DNA of 64,000 bases from Rhodobacter sp. 24-YEA-8 (GCF_900105075.1 NZ_FNSK01000001.1:2493001-2557000); one strand, 5' to 3'. Numbered from the stretch's first letter, positions 47,206-57,078 are shown. Numbers and translations: made by a program. The notes: generated by a model not told the origin, from the sequence alone.

Positions 47206-47633
47206 GCCTCGTCCTCCCCGGCCCCTTCCTCATCTTTGCTCTCGATATCGCGCTGCACCCTCGGATCCGCGAAGAGCCGCCGCGTCTCGTCAAGCCGGTC
47301 ATAGGTCTCGTCCGGGCGGAACCGCAGATCCGGCGCGTATTTCAGCGTCAGCCCGGCCGCGACCCGGTGGCGCAGCTCGCCCCGGTGCTTTGCCAGCAGC
47401 TTCACTGCCTCATCAACCGGCGCCGTGCCCAGCAGGGGCATGACATAAACCGTCGCCACCTTGAGATCGGTAGAAAGCGCGACTTCACCGACCGTGATCG
47501 GCATAGCATTCAGGTCCGGGTCGTGGATCTCGCCCCGGTTCAGAACATCGGAAAGGGTACGTCGGATCAGTTCGCCAACCCGCAGCTGACGCTGGGACGG
47601 CCCCTGACCGGAGGATGTGCGTTTTGTGGCCAT
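47202..47633 (-). CDS. rbfA: 30S ribosome-binding factor A
   Basis: 143 residues from ATG 47633; a second ATG three codons upstream (47642) is equally possible because no clear ribosome site marks either. KH-type fold with [20 protein letters not shown] and [20 protein letters not shown]. An acidic tail ([11 protein letters not shown]) follows. It acts in cold-shock-sensitive 16S rRNA maturation. Divergent from dapB. Confidence 0.93.
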   Translation of the reverse strand: MATKRTSSGQGPSQRQLRVGELIRRTLSDVLNRGEIHDPDLNAMPITVGEVALSTDLKVATVYVMPLLGTAPVDEAVKLLAKHRGELRHRVAAGLTLKYAPDLRFRPDETYDRLDETRRLFADPRVQRDIESKDEEGAGEDEA

Positions 47634-47732
47634 GACCCGCATTTAAGCGCTTTCGGCCCGCCCCGCAACGGGCAGGGTTTCAACCAGGCGCTCTCGGCGT
47701 TAAACCACGGCAGGAAAGCGCTGGAGGAAGTC

Positions 47733-48542
47733 ATGAGCGATCTGCCGGGTATTGTCGTCACAGGTGTGTCGGGCCGCATGGGGCAGATGCTGGTGAAAAC
47801 CATTCAGGCCAGCGGCAAGGCGCGTCTGGTCGCCGGGGTGGAACGCGAAGGCAGCCCCTGGATCGGCCGCGATCTTGGCGAATGCATGGGCGGCCAGCCG
47901 AATGGCATCATCGTGACCGATGACCCGGTCGGAGCCTTCGCCAAAGCCCAGGGCGTGATAGATTTCACCTCGCCCGCGGCCACGGTGGAATTTGCCGGCC
48001 TCGCCGCCCAGGCCCGCGCGGTGCATGTGATCGGCACCACCGGCCTCAGCGATGCGGATATCGCGAAACTCGGCGCGGCGGCGCGCCATGCGGTGATCAT
48101 CCGCGCCGGCAATATGAGCCTTGGCGTCAATCTTCTGACCGGGCTTGCGCGCAAGGTCGCGGCGGCGCTGGATGAGGACTGGGATATCGAAGTGGTCGAA
48201 GCGCATCACCGCCACAAGGTCGACGCGCCGTCCGGCACGGCGCTGATGCTGGGCGAGGCCGCCGCAGAAGGGCGTGGCAAAAGCCTGGCCGAGCTGCGCA
48301 CTCCCGCCCGCGAAGGCATTACCGGCGCGCGCAGCCGTGGCACGATCGGTTTTTCGGCGATCCGGGGCGGCGATGTCGTGGGCGAACATGATGTGATCTT
48401 TGCCGCCGACGGCGAACGCATCGTGCTGCGCCACCTTGCCACGGACCGCTCGATCTTCGCCCGGGGCGCCTTGCGCGCCGTCCTCTGGGGTCAGGGCAAA
48501 AAGCCCGGCCATTATGACATGGCGGATGTCCTCGGCCTCTGA
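47733..48542 (+). CDS. dapB: 4-hydroxy-tetrahydrodipicolinate reductase
   Basis: 269 residues, RBS CTGGAGGAAGTC. NAD(P)H-binding [16 protein letters not shown], active-site [20 protein letters not shown] and the C-terminal tetramer region are intact. Carries out a reduction in diaminopimelate and lysine synthesis. It is a single gene, divergent from rbfA. Confidence 0.96.
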   Translation: MSDLPGIVVTGVSGRMGQMLVKTIQASGKARLVAGVEREGSPWIGRDLGECMGGQPNGIIVTDDPVGAFAKAQGVIDFTSPAATVEFAGLAAQARAVHVIGTTGLSDADIAKLGAAARHAVIIRAGNMSLGVNLLTGLARKVAAALDEDWDIEVVEAHHRHKVDAPSGTALMLGEAAAEGRGKSLAELRTPAREGITGARSRGTIGFSAIRGGDVVGEHDVIFAADGERIVLRHLATDRSIFARGALRAVLWGQGKKPGHYDMADVLGL

Positions 48543-48663
48543 CGCAGGCGCAGCCATCTCGATCCGGACGGCCGGCCTGTTCCAGGCCTGAATATATACG
48601 CGCGGGGCGCTTGCGCAGTCAGGCTCAGGCGCTCCGTCAGCCCGTCAACAGGTGCTCCGTCGA

Positions 48664-48852
48664 TCAGAAATCGACCGCGAGCCCCTTCTTCTCCCAATCG
48701 CCATAGCGAACCGGCTCCAGCCCGTCGCGTCCGCCATATTCTTTTGGCACCGCCTGATCGCCCAAAGCCTTGCGCCGCGCCTCGGCTTCGGCAAGCGCCC
48801 GCAGCGCCTCGGGCGGCAGATCGCGTTTTTCTTCCGGTTGGCAATCGGTCAT
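48664..48852 (-). CDS. DUF1674 protein, succinate dehydrogenase assembly factor 4 homologue
   Basis: 62 residues from ATG 48852 (GAGAGGAACCGCTGCC upstream). The C-terminal signature PKEYGGRDGLEPVRYGDWEK then KGLAVDF is that of SDHAF4/Sdh8. In mitochondria this protein binds flavinylated SdhA and helps assembly; the same role is likely here. It is divergent from rsmB with 67 bp between the starts. Confidence 0.88.
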   Translation of the reverse strand: MTDCQPEEKRDLPPEALRALAEAEARRKALGDQAVPKEYGGRDGLEPVRYGDWEKKGLAVDF

Positions 48853-48919
48853 GGCAGCGGTTCCTCTCCGGTCCTTGTCTGTGATACAGCGCCGGACGGC
48901 AGGTGCAAAGGGGCGCAGA

Positions 48920-50152
48920 ATGGCTGAAGGTATAGCGGCACGGGCAGCGGCGGTGGCAGCACTGAATGCGGTCCTGGGCGAGGGCAGGATGCTCGCAGAG
49001 CTCGCCGAACCAGATCTCGCGCCGCAGGACCGTGCCCGTGCGGCTCGTCTGACAGAAGAAGTGCTGCGTAGGCTGGACCCAGCCGACCGCATCCTTGCGC
49101 CAAAGCTGCGCAAATCGCCGCCGCTCGCCCTGATGAATATTCTCCGGCTCGGGCTGGTGGAAATGGCACTGGGCGCCGCCCCCTATGGCGTGGTGAATGC
49201 CTGCGTCGCCATCGCGCAGCAGGACCGTAAAACCCGGCATATGTCCGGCCTCGTCAATGCCGTGCTGCGCGGGATCGACCCGGCCGCCCTCGCAGAGCAG
49301 CCGGTGCAGAAACTGCCACGCTGGCTGCGCCAGCCGCTGGTGCAGAAATGGGGCCGCGATGCGGTCCAGCAGATGGAAACCGTGTTCGCTGCCCCACCGC
49401 CGCTTGATCTGACGCTGCGCCCGGAAGGCCCGCATCCCGAGGGCGAGATGATGCCAACCGGCAGTCTGCGCCTTTCCGATCCGGGCCGGATCACCGCCCT
49501 TCCCGGCTATGCCGAAGGCGGCTGGTGGGTGCAGGATATGGCCGCCGCAATACCGGCGCGGCTCTTGCAGGCGCAGGCCGGAGAGCGGGTGCTTGATCTC
49601 TGCGCGGCGCCTGGCGGCAAGACGATGCAGCTGGCAGCCACCGGCGCCGCGGTCACTGCGCTTGATATTTCGGCGGCGCGGCTGCGGCGGGTTGAGGAAA
49701 ACCTGGCACGCACCGGTCTGCAGGCGCAACTGATCGCCGCCGACGCCCTGCATTGGGAGCCGGATGGCCTCTTTGACGCGATCCTGCTGGATGCGCCCTG
49801 TTCGGCCAGCGGCACCATCCGCCGTCATCCCGATCTGCCCTTCATCAAGGATGGCAGCGAGATCAGAGGCCTGGCCGAATTGCAATCGCAGCTGATCGAC
49901 AGGGCGCTGTCCTGGCTGAAACCTGGCGGGAGACTGGTATTCGCCACCTGCTCGCTCCTGCCGGAAGAGGGCGAGCTCCAGCTGGATGCCGCCCTGGCCC
50001 GGCATCCCGGGCTGAAAACCACCCGCCTTGAGCTTGACGGCATCAGTTCCGACTGGTGGACAGAAAGCGGCGGGCTGCGGTTGCGCCCGGATTACCTCGC
50101 GTCGCAGGGCGGTATGGACGGGTTTTTCATGATGCGCCTCCATCGTCCCTGA
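48920..50152 (+). CDS. rsmB: 16S rRNA (cytosine(967)-C5)-methyltransferase
   Basis: 410 residues from ATG 48920 (AAAGGGGCGCAGA upstream). N-terminal NusB-like RNA-binding domain (about 1-130), then a Rossmann methyltransferase with SAM motif VLDLCAAPGGKTMQLA and two catalytic cysteines in DAPCSASG and FATCSLLPEEGE. C5-methylates 16S rRNA. Downstream is repeat B. Confidence 0.93.
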   Translation: MAEGIAARAAAVAALNAVLGEGRMLAELAEPDLAPQDRARAARLTEEVLRRLDPADRILAPKLRKSPPLALMNILRLGLVEMALGAAPYGVVNACVAIAQQDRKTRHMSGLVNAVLRGIDPAALAEQPVQKLPRWLRQPLVQKWGRDAVQQMETVFAAPPPLDLTLRPEGPHPEGEMMPTGSLRLSDPGRITALPGYAEGGWWVQDMAAAIPARLLQAQAGERVLDLCAAPGGKTMQLAATGAAVTALDISAARLRRVEENLARTGLQAQLIAADALHWEPDGLFDAILLDAPCSASGTIRRHPDLPFIKDGSEIRGLAELQSQLIDRALSWLKPGGRLVFATCSLLPEEGELQLDAALARHPGLKTTRLELDGISSDWWTESGGLRLRPDYLASQGGMDGFFMMRLHRP

Positions 50153-50167
50153 GGCGCCCCTGAGGGC

Positions 50168-50220
50168 CGCAAATTTCTTAAGTAAGAAATTTGGCCTGAA
50201 TTTTTCTGAAAATTCCGCGC
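50168..50220 (+). repeat. Dispersed repeat B, complete copy 2
   Basis: Two adjacent hairpins: aaatttcttaagtaagaaattt, a GGCC spacer, then gaatttttctgaaaattc. The reverse complement of copy 3 at 55944 has the same plan with matched changes on both arms. It is between the convergent rsmB and trm112 genes. Confidence 0.7.
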
Positions 50221-50237
50221 CCGCCGCTGGCGGGCGG

Positions 50238-50441
50238 TCAATCCAGCTCGCGGGCTTCCGACACAAGCATGACCGGAACACCGCCCCGCACCGGGAAGGC
50301 CAGTTTCGCTGATTTCGAAACCAGTTCCTGCTTCTCACTGTCCCAGATCAGCGCCCCATGCGTGACCGGGCAGATCAGGGCCTCGAGCATCCGCCGGTCG
50401 AAAGCGTTCGGTTTCTGGTCGTCATTGCCGGTCTCGCTCAT
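50238..50441 (-). CDS. Trm112 family protein
   Basis: 67 residues. [20 protein letters not shown] and [19 protein letters not shown] are the conserved features of bacterial Trm112 (YcaR-type). It is a small activator or chaperone for methyltransferases in eukaryotes; in bacteria it is little studied. It overlaps the LON-domain gene by four bases (ATGA) and is the last gene of this operon. Confidence 0.88.
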   Translation of the reverse strand: MSETGNDDQKPNAFDRRMLEALICPVTHGALIWDSEKQELVSKSAKLAFPVRGGVPVMLVSEARELD

Positions 50442-51079
50442 TGCAGCACCTCATCGCCATTGCCGCCCCTGAGGGCGAATTCCACCAAAGTCACCAATGT
50501 CTCACGCCGTGTTGCAAGATCCGGGGTTTCCAGCAGGGCCTGGCGGTCCTCGGGCGACAGCGGAACCAGCATGGAGAGGGAATTGATGAGAATCTCATCC
50601 GGAGCTGCCTCCAGCCCCTTCCAGTCAGCGCTCAGATCCCGGCCCGCCAGATAGCGCGAGATCAGCGAGAACAGCGCCGGCCGGTCGAGGCCTCTATCCT
50701 CTTCGGGTCCGCCCAGATCACGCTCAAAGGGTGACCAGTCCACATTGAAACGGCGATAGGGGGTAAAGCCCTCTACCTCGTCGCCCATGCGGAACCGCGC
50801 GAGACCCGCAAGCGTGATCATATAGCGGCGGTCATCGGTTTCACCAAGTTGCACCAGACGACCGGCGCAGCCGATGGTCGAAAGCCGGTCCTCGCCCAGC
50901 GGGCAGACCATACCGATCAGCCGGTGCGGATGTTTCAGGCAATCGTCGATCATCGCGAGATAGCGCGGCTCGAATATATGCAAAGGCAGCCGCGCCCGGG
51001 GCAAGAGCAATGCACCGGGCAACGGGAAGACCGGGAGCGTCCCCGGCAGATCTGCCAGCGAGGGCCGCAGCGGAAACAT
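50438..51079 (-). CDS. LON N-terminal (substrate-binding) domain protein
   Basis: 213 residues from ATG 51079, one base after the thioredoxin gene stop; a TTG three codons upstream is an alternative. The LON substrate-binding domain begins [19 protein letters not shown] and [13 protein letters not shown]. No AAA+ or protease domain follows, so it is a stand-alone domain protein of unknown cellular role. It forms an operon with the CnoX-like thioredoxin and trm112. Confidence 0.9.
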   Translation of the reverse strand: MFPLRPSLADLPGTLPVFPLPGALLLPRARLPLHIFEPRYLAMIDDCLKHPHRLIGMVCPLGEDRLSTIGCAGRLVQLGETDDRRYMITLAGLARFRMGDEVEGFTPYRRFNVDWSPFERDLGGPEEDRGLDRPALFSLISRYLAGRDLSADWKGLEAAPDEILINSLSMLVPLSPEDRQALLETPDLATRRETLVTLVEFALRGGNGDEVLQ

Positions 51080-51080
51080 C

Positions 51081-51998
51081 TCAGGCAAAGATCATCGAAG
51101 AGAGCTTACGGCGCCCTTTCAGTACGATCGGGTCCTGTGGCTTCAGCGCGTCGAAAATGGTGAAGAGCTGCGCGCGCGCAGCGCCGTCATTCCATTCGCG
51201 GTCGCGCCGGAACAATTCCAGCAACTGGTCCACCGCCTCATCGATCTTTCCGCTGGCATTGAGTGCCACGGCAAGATCAAACCGCGCCTGGTGATTTGCC
51301 GGGTCCGCGTCGACGGCGGCCTGCAGCTCGGCCTCGGGGCCGGCATTGGCAGCCTGCCGCGCCAGTTCCAGCTGCGCGCGGGCGGCCTCGACCTCCTGCG
51401 CGCCGGCAATTGCGGCCGGAACCGTCTGCAAAAGTGCCTCGGCGGCGTCAAAATCGCCGGCGCCGATATGGCTGCGGGCGAGACCACCAAAAGCGGCCGC
51501 ATTTTCAGGTTCTTCACCAAGGATGGCCGCGAATGTCTCGACCGCATCGGCATAGTCGCCGTTTGTCAGCATCTCTTCGGCGGCCGCCAAGGCATCGCCC
51601 AGGCCCCCGTCATCACCGCCAAGCGCCACCAGTTTCTCGACGAATTTCTTGATTTCCGAGCCGGGAAGCGCGCCCTGGAAGCCATCAACCGGCTGGCCCT
51701 GCCAGAAGGCATAGACCGTCGGGATCGACTGCACGCGCAGCTGACCGGCGACCATCTGGTTCTGATCCACATCGATCTTGACCAGCCGCACCTTGCCTTT
51801 CGTCGCCGTGACCGCAGCCTCCAGCGCCGGCCCGAGCTGCTTGCACGGCCCGCACCAGGTCGCCCAGAAATCAACGATCACCGGCACCTCGCGCGAGGCG
51901 TCGATCACATCGGCCATGAATGTCGCATCAGATCCGTCTTTGATCAGATCGCCAGGCTGGCTGGCGGCGGGCTTTTGTGTCTCATCAAGACCGAGCAT
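51081..51998 (-). CDS. Thioredoxin-like co-chaperone with TPR domain (YbbN/CnoX family)
   Basis: 305 residues. An N-terminal thioredoxin domain with an active-type CxxC at residues 49-52 (FWATWCGPCKQ), then a tetratricopeptide-like helical C-terminal half rich in alanine. Proteins of this family hold unfolded or chlorite-oxidised clients and hand them to GroEL and DnaK; enterobacterial CnoX lacks one cysteine, while this one keeps both, so it may also be a disulfide reductase. First gene of the trm112/LON operon. Confidence 0.92.
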   Translation of the reverse strand: MLGLDETQKPAASQPGDLIKDGSDATFMADVIDASREVPVIVDFWATWCGPCKQLGPALEAAVTATKGKVRLVKIDVDQNQMVAGQLRVQSIPTVYAFWQGQPVDGFQGALPGSEIKKFVEKLVALGGDDGGLGDALAAAEEMLTNGDYADAVETFAAILGEEPENAAAFGGLARSHIGAGDFDAAEALLQTVPAAIAGAQEVEAARAQLELARQAANAGPEAELQAAVDADPANHQARFDLAVALNASGKIDEAVDQLLELFRRDREWNDGAARAQLFTIFDALKPQDPIVLKGRRKLSSMIFA

Positions 51999-52093
51999 GC
52001 TGTCCTCACTTTCGCGGCTTTGCCCCTATATGCGCGCTGATGTCGCAGTCGCCAAGGGGGCGCGCGCCCCTTCCTGCCTGATCGCTTCCCCGA

Positions 52094-52675
52094 TCAGGCG
52101 AGCGCGGCACATTCCCCATGTTGCGGGCAACTGGTCAGATGGTCATTCACCATCCCCGCCGCCTGCATGAAGGCATAGGTGATCGCCGGGCCGCAAAAAT
52201 TGAAACCCCGTTTTTTCAGGGCTTTGGACATGGCGGTGCTCTCAGGAGTGGACGCCACGGCCTCTGCCATCGACCCGAGCCGGTTCTGCAACACCCCGCC
52301 GCCGGTGAAAGACCAGATCCAGGGCGAGAACCCCTCGGCTGCCTCGATCTCGAGAAACGCGCGGGCCGAGCGGATTGTGCTCTCGATCTTGCCGCGATGG
52401 CGCACGATGCCGGGGTCAAGAAGCAGGCGCTCTACCTCGGCCGCGCCCCAGGAGGCGATGGTTTCCGGCTGAAAGCCCTGAAAGGCTGCGCGGAAATTCT
52501 CCCTTTTTTTCAATATCGTGTACCAGGAGAGGCCAGCCTGGAAGCCTTCGAGGATCAGCATTTCCCACAGCGCGCGCGGGTCGCGCTCAGGCCGGCCCCA
52601 TTCCTCATCGTGATAGGCGACATAAAGCGGGTCTGTGCCGCACCAGGGACAGCGTTGCGTGGAATCGGCAGTCAT
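52094..52675 (-). CDS. tag: DNA-3-methyladenine glycosylase I
   Basis: 193 residues. Starts with the zinc and base-recognition region RCPWCGTDPLYVAYHDEEWG, has FQAGLSWYTILKKREN and the catalytic-region glutamate family residues, and ends with the zinc ligands in HLTSCPQHGEC. Excises 3-methyladenine in base-excision repair. Single gene. Confidence 0.95.
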   Translation of the reverse strand: MTADSTQRCPWCGTDPLYVAYHDEEWGRPERDPRALWEMLILEGFQAGLSWYTILKKRENFRAAFQGFQPETIASWGAAEVERLLLDPGIVRHRGKIESTIRSARAFLEIEAAEGFSPWIWSFTGGGVLQNRLGSMAEAVASTPESTAMSKALKKRGFNFCGPAITYAFMQAAGMVNDHLTSCPQHGECAALA

Positions 52676-52779
52676 ATTGGCCTCCCGGAATAGGCAAAAT
52701 TTGAAACAAACGCAGAACGTTCAGCCTCGGTTTACCCATCTTCGCGCAGAGTGTCACCCGAACAATAAGGACAGCGGGG

Positions 52780-53637
52780 ATGAGCTTCGAACAGGCGCGG
52801 CGCAAGAAAGTCGATCTCGAAGGCCAGGAAGCCTCTCCTTTTGCCATCGCGGTTTCCTCGGCAGAACGCGCGGTGCTGCACATGGTGCGCGAGGCGTTGC
52901 AGCACAAGCGGATGCGCCTGGCCTTCCAGCCCGCCGTTTATGCCGCCGCCCCTGATATTATCGGCTTTTATGAAGGCTATATCCGGCTGCTGGATGAAAA
53001 GCAGATGACGATTCCGGCGCGCGACTTCATGTCGGTTGCCGAAACCCGCGAGCTTGGGCGCGAAATCGACGTGGCGGCGTTGCGGCTGGGGCTGACGACG
53101 CTGCGGCGCAATCCCGGGGTACGAATCGCGGTCAATATGTCGGCGAGATCGGTGGGCTATAAACCCTGGACGCAGCTTTTGCGCCGCGTGCTGGGCGAAA
53201 ACCCCGGCATCGGCAAAGGGCTGATCTTAGAAATCAGCGAGGCCTCGGCGATGCAGATGCCCGATGTGCTGATCCCCTTCATGGACGAGTTGCGGGGATA
53301 TGGCATCACCTTCACCCTGGATGATTTCGGCGACAGCGTCACCTCGCTGAGCCTGCTTCATGAATTCGGCTTCGACATCGCCAAGCTCGACGGCCGCTTT
53401 ATCCGCAACTGCAACAGGGATCCGGAAAACCAGCCGATCCTGCGCGCAGCCATCGCCATGGCGCAGGAATTTGGCATGTTCCTCGTGGCCGAAGCGGTCG
53501 AAAGCAACGAAGAAGCGAACTGGCTGCGGGAGCAGGGCGTCGGGTGTCTGCAGGGCTATCTGTTCGGCCGGCCGGAACTCGATCCCGATTTCAGCCTGTA
53601 TCTCCGCGCCAGGCATGCGGCGGCAACCGCAGGCTGA
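52780..53637 (+). CDS. EAL domain protein, possible cyclic-di-GMP phosphodiesterase
   Basis: 285 residues, RBS AATAAGGACAGCGGGG. Only an EAL domain (about 40-275). The signature is altered to EGY (residues 65-67, [10 protein letters not shown]), but the other catalytic groups are kept: the Asn in VNMSARSV, Glu in LEISEAS, the [10 protein letters not shown] metal loop, the lysine in AKLDGRF, and the Gln in LQGYLFGRP. It may be active or a c-di-GMP receptor. No sensor or membrane part. Single gene, 133 bp before phbA. Confidence 0.85.
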   Translation: MSFEQARRKKVDLEGQEASPFAIAVSSAERAVLHMVREALQHKRMRLAFQPAVYAAAPDIIGFYEGYIRLLDEKQMTIPARDFMSVAETRELGREIDVAALRLGLTTLRRNPGVRIAVNMSARSVGYKPWTQLLRRVLGENPGIGKGLILEISEASAMQMPDVLIPFMDELRGYGITFTLDDFGDSVTSLSLLHEFGFDIAKLDGRFIRNCNRDPENQPILRAAIAMAQEFGMFLVAEAVESNEEANWLREQGVGCLQGYLFGRPELDPDFSLYLRARHAAATAG

Positions 53638-53770
53638 GGTCAAAAACTGTCGCGCAATATTCTTGCGTATTTCTTCTGATTGTGTCCCTCTTCGCCAAAG
53701 AAGACCCTGCGGGCCGCCCGATCCCCTCGCGGATCTCTGCCCGACGTTACTGCCTGAGGAGAGGCTTCAG

Positions 53771-54946
53771 ATGACAAATATCGTAATCGTTTCGGCCGCA
53801 CGGACCGCCGTGGGCTCGTTCAATGGGGCTTTCGCCAATACACCGGCGCATGAACTGGGAGCGAGTGTGATCGAGGCCGTTATCGCCCGGGCCGGGATCG
53901 ACAAATCCGACATCGATGAAACCATTCTGGGCCAGGTGCTCACCGCAGGTCAGGGCCAGAACCCGGCCCGTCAGGCGCATATCCTCGCCGGCCTTCGCAA
54001 GGAAAGCCCGGCCTGGTCGATCAACCAGGTCTGCGGTTCGGGCCTGCGCACGGTCGCACTTGGCGCCCAGCAGATCCAGACCGGCGCGGCCGGGATCGTC
54101 ATCGCCGGCGGTCAGGAAAGCATGAGTCTCTCGCCCCATGTCGCGCATCTGCGCGCCGGCACCAAAATGGGCGACATGAAGATGATCGACTCGATGATCA
54201 AAGATGGCCTCTGGGATGCGTTCAACAACTATCACATGGGCCAGACCGCCGAGAATGTCGCTGCCCAGTGGCAGATCTCGCGCGAACAGCAAGATGAATT
54301 CGCCGTCGCCAGCCAGAACAAGGCCGAAGCAGCGCAGAAAGCCGGCAAGTTCAAAGACGAGATCGCGCCCTTCACGGTGAAGACCCGCAAAGGCGATATT
54401 CTGGTCGACAGCGACGAATATATCCGTCACGGCGCCACGATCGAGGCGATGCAAAAGCTGAAACCCGCCTTCACCAAAGACGGAACCGTGACCGCCGCCA
54501 ATGCGTCCGGCCTCAATGACGGCGCGGCCGCCGTATTGCTGATGACCGAAGAGGAAGCCGCGAAGCGCGGGCTGAAAGTCCTCGCCCGGATTGCCTCTCA
54601 TGCGACGGCTGGTCTTGATCCGTCGATCATGGGTGTCGGCCCGATCTATGCGTCGCGCAAAGCGCTGGACAAGGCCGGCTGGAAGGCCGCTGACCTTGAC
54701 CTCGTTGAGGCGAACGAGGCCTTTGCCGCTCAGGCCTGCGCGGTGAACAAGGACATGGGCTGGGATCCGGCAAAGGTGAACGTCAATGGGGGCGCGATCG
54801 CTATCGGTCACCCGATCGGCGCTTCGGGCGCGCGGATCCTCAATACGCTGATCTTCGAGATGAACCGGTCGGGTGCGAAGAAAGGCCTCGCCACGCTTTG
54901 CATCGGCGGCGGCATGGGTGTCGCGATGTGCCTTGAGCGCGAGTGA
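53771..54946 (+). CDS. phbA: Acetyl-CoA acetyltransferase (beta-ketothiolase)
   Basis: 391 residues. Catalytic cysteines and histidine in [16 protein letters not shown] (nucleophile), [16 protein letters not shown] and [13 protein letters not shown]. Joins two acetyl-CoA into acetoacetyl-CoA. RBS GAGGAGAGGCTTCAG. Separated from phbB by an intrinsic terminator and its own promoter, although the two act in sequence in polyhydroxybutyrate synthesis. It may also recycle acetoacetyl-CoA derived from carnitine breakdown. Confidence 0.94.
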   Translation: MTNIVIVSAARTAVGSFNGAFANTPAHELGASVIEAVIARAGIDKSDIDETILGQVLTAGQGQNPARQAHILAGLRKESPAWSINQVCGSGLRTVALGAQQIQTGAAGIVIAGGQESMSLSPHVAHLRAGTKMGDMKMIDSMIKDGLWDAFNNYHMGQTAENVAAQWQISREQQDEFAVASQNKAEAAQKAGKFKDEIAPFTVKTRKGDILVDSDEYIRHGATIEAMQKLKPAFTKDGTVTAANASGLNDGAAAVLLMTEEEAAKRGLKVLARIASHATAGLDPSIMGVGPIYASRKALDKAGWKAADLDLVEANEAFAAQACAVNKDMGWDPAKVNVNGGAIAIGHPIGASGARILNTLIFEMNRSGAKKGLATLCIGGGMGVAMCLERE

Positions 54947-54978
54947 CATCAAATATTTGTAATATAAAACTAAATTCA

Positions 54979-55008
54979 GGGGCACCGGCGCGATCCGGTG
55001 CCCTTTTC
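54979..55008 (+). terminator. Intrinsic terminator of phbA
   Basis: gggcaccgg / ccggtgcccttttcc with loop cgcgat. It lies between phbA and phbB, so phbB must have at least partly independent transcription. Confidence 0.85.
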
Positions 55009-55142
55009 CATAGCAGGGCTGCCTTAAAAACATACAACCACGATGAAACTATGATGCGCAGGAAAAATAATAATTGAAACAATGTTGCGCACCCGTGTAA
55101 CTGCCGTTAGCTTCACGGGAACAGCTTATCTGAGGAGGAATC

Positions 55143-55868
55143 ATGTCCAGAGTTGCACTCGTCACCGGCGGTTCTCGCGGCATCGGCGCGGCTATTTCAA
55201 TCGCGCTGAAAGCGGCTGGCTATAAGGTTGCAGCAAATTATGCCGGCAATGACGATGCGGCCAGGGCCTTTACCGCGGAAACCGGCATTCCGGCCTATAA
55301 ATGGTCAGTTGCAGATTACGATGCCTGCGTTGAAGGCATCAAAAAGGTCGAGGCCGATCTGGGACCGGTCGATGTGCTGGTGAACAATGCCGGCATCACC
55401 CGCGATGCCATGTTCCACAAAATGACCCCCGGCCAGTGGAAAGAAGTCATCGACACCAATCTGACCGGCCTGTTTAATATGACCCACCCGCTCTGGTCGG
55501 GTATGCGGGATCGCAAATTCGGCCGCGTGATCAATATTTCTTCGATCAACGGGCAAAAAGGTCAGGCGGGCCAGGCGAATTACTCGGCGGCCAAATCCGG
55601 AGATCTCGGCTTTACCAAGTCTCTGGCCCAGGAGGGGGCGCGGGCCGGCATCACGGTAAATGCGATCTGCCCCGGCTATATTGGCACCGAGATGGTGCGT
55701 GCCATCGACGAGAAAGTCCTCGCCGAACGCATCATCCCGCAAATCCCGGTCGGCCGCCTCGGCGAGCCGGAAGAGATCGCGCGCTGCGTGGCCTTCCTTG
55801 CCTCGGATGATGCCGGGTTCATCACCGGATCGACCATCTCTGCAAACGGCGGCCAGTTCGTCGTCTGA
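55143..55868 (+). CDS. phbB: Acetoacetyl-CoA reductase
   Basis: 241 residues. Short-chain dehydrogenase with NADPH-binding VTGGSRGIGAAISIALK, catalytic NINGQ...GQANYSAAKSGDLGF (Tyr-x-x-x-Lys) and NNAGITRDAMFHKMT. Reduces acetoacetyl-CoA to (R)-3-hydroxybutyryl-CoA. RBS GAGGAGGAATC. Two tgcgca hexamers about 30 bp apart (55055 and 55086) precede it and might be binding sites of the PHB regulator PhaR; this is only suggestive. Confidence 0.95.
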   Translation: MSRVALVTGGSRGIGAAISIALKAAGYKVAANYAGNDDAARAFTAETGIPAYKWSVADYDACVEGIKKVEADLGPVDVLVNNAGITRDAMFHKMTPGQWKEVIDTNLTGLFNMTHPLWSGMRDRKFGRVINISSINGQKGQAGQANYSAAKSGDLGFTKSLAQEGARAGITVNAICPGYIGTEMVRAIDEKVLAERIIPQIPVGRLGEPEEIARCVAFLASDDAGFITGSTISANGGQFVV

Positions 55869-55888
55869 CGGATCCCGGCACGCCACAG

Positions 55889-55916
55889 GAAAGGCCCGCC
55901 CCGGCGGGTCTTTCTC
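55889..55916 (+). terminator. Intrinsic terminator of phbB
   Basis: aaaggcccgcc, loop cc, ggcgggtctttctct: GC stem with T-rich tail. Confidence 0.8.
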
Positions 55917-55943
55917 TTTATGCGGTGCCGGATTACAAGGGCG

Positions 55944-55991
55944 CCGGAGTTTTTACAGAAAACTCCGGGCCGTTTCCTTACTTAAGGAAAC
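55944..55991 (-). repeat. Dispersed repeat B, complete copy 3
   Basis: ccggagtttttacag, aaaactccgggccg, tttccttacttaaggaaac. Same two hairpins as copy 2 in the opposite orientation; several bases differ, but stem partners change together (for example ttc/gaa versus tcc/gga). It is just upstream of the DMT transporter gene. Confidence 0.7.
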
Positions 55992-56009
55992 GCGGGCAGG
56001 AGAGCTGAA

Positions 56010-56861
56010 ATGTCGCAAAACAAGGCTACGGCCATCGGATTCAGCGCAGTCCTGATGTGGGCCTTGCTGGCCCTTCTGACCATCGGATCAGATCCCGTAC
56101 CGCCCTTCCTGCTCAACGCGATCTGTTTTGCCATTGGCGGTGGCATCGGGCTGGTCTGGACGGCGCGAAACGGGTTCCATCTGTTGAAGACCGTCTCCTG
56201 GAAAGTCTATGCTTTTGGAACGATTGGTCTTTTCGGATATCATTTTCTTTACTTCACCGCTTTCCGCGTGTCACCCACCGCAGAAACCGGGCTGATCGCC
56301 TATCTCTGGCCGCTGTTCCTCGTTCTTTTTTCCGGCCTTTTGCCGGGAGAGAAACTGCGCATGCCGCAACTGCTCGGGGCAGCTGTCGCCTTTACGGGTG
56401 CTGCGCTGATCATCCTTGGCGGCGGCAAAGAAAGCGGTTTCAACACGACCGGCATGATCCTGGCCTTTGGCTGCGCCCTCACCTGGTCGGCCTATTCGGT
56501 CATCTCGCGCCGTCTCGGCAATGTGCCGACAGAAAGCGTCACCATCTTCTGTCTCGCCTCCGCGGCCTTGTCGCTGGTCGCACATCTGGCGCTGGAGGAG
56601 ACCCTGTGGCCCACCGGCACTGCCGGCTGGCTCTCGGTGCTTCTGCTTGGGATTGGCCCGGTGGGCGCAGCGTTCTTCACCTGGGATATCGGCATGAAAA
56701 GAGGCGACATCCAGCTGCTGGGTGTCGCCTCTTATGCTGCCCCTTTGCTGTCGACGCTTGCCCTGATCATCGCGGGCAAAGCCGAAGCCAGCTGGGCGAT
56801 TCTTGCGGCGGCGATCCTGATCACCGGCGGTGCGCTGATCGCCTCACGCAAGGCGTCCTGA
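56010..56861 (+). CDS. DMT/EamA family exporter (YddG-like)
   Basis: 283 residues, ten predicted membrane helices. The first half starts AIGFSAVLMWALLALLTIGS, characteristic of the YddG-type aromatic amino acid exporters, and RVSPTAETGLIAYLWPLFLV is another hallmark. The second EamA half begins about residue 150. RBS GCAGGAGAGCTGAA. Substrate is inferred only from subgroup likeness. Confidence 0.85.
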   Translation: MSQNKATAIGFSAVLMWALLALLTIGSDPVPPFLLNAICFAIGGGIGLVWTARNGFHLLKTVSWKVYAFGTIGLFGYHFLYFTAFRVSPTAETGLIAYLWPLFLVLFSGLLPGEKLRMPQLLGAAVAFTGAALIILGGGKESGFNTTGMILAFGCALTWSAYSVISRRLGNVPTESVTIFCLASAALSLVAHLALEETLWPTGTAGWLSVLLLGIGPVGAAFFTWDIGMKRGDIQLLGVASYAAPLLSTLALIIAGKAEASWAILAAAILITGGALIASRKAS

Positions 56862-56907
56862 TCCACCTGCTCCCGGGCTTTTCCGGGCGGGCCTCAGGAG
56901 AATTCAC

Positions 56908-57078
56908 TCAGTGGGATGCGCTGAGGCGGCCAATTTCCTCTTTCAGCCGGAGCTTCTGGCGCTTCCATTCTGCGATCTGGGTTGCATCCGTCGCGGGGCT
57001 GCGTTGCCCTTTCTCGACTTTATCAGAGAGCACCTCGTGCTTCTTGCGAAGTTCTGCCAGATGCGAAGAAATGGTCAT
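56908..57078 (-). CDS. YdcH/DUF465 family small protein
   Basis: 56 residues from ATG 57078 with ACAGGAGGACGAA upstream. A single amphipathic helical hairpin (SHLAELRKKHEVLSDKVEKG ... AEWKRQKLRLKEEIGRL), typical of the YdcH family. Function unknown; widespread in proteobacteria. Confidence 0.85.
   Translation of the reverse strand: MTISSHLAELRKKHEVLSDKVEKGQRSPATDATQIAEWKRQKLRLKEEIGRLSASH

Noticed and set aside
54979..55142. phbA-phbB as one uninterrupted operon
   Set aside because: A good intrinsic terminator and about 135 bp of AT-rich sequence lie between them, so separate promoters are more likely; some read-through is not excluded.
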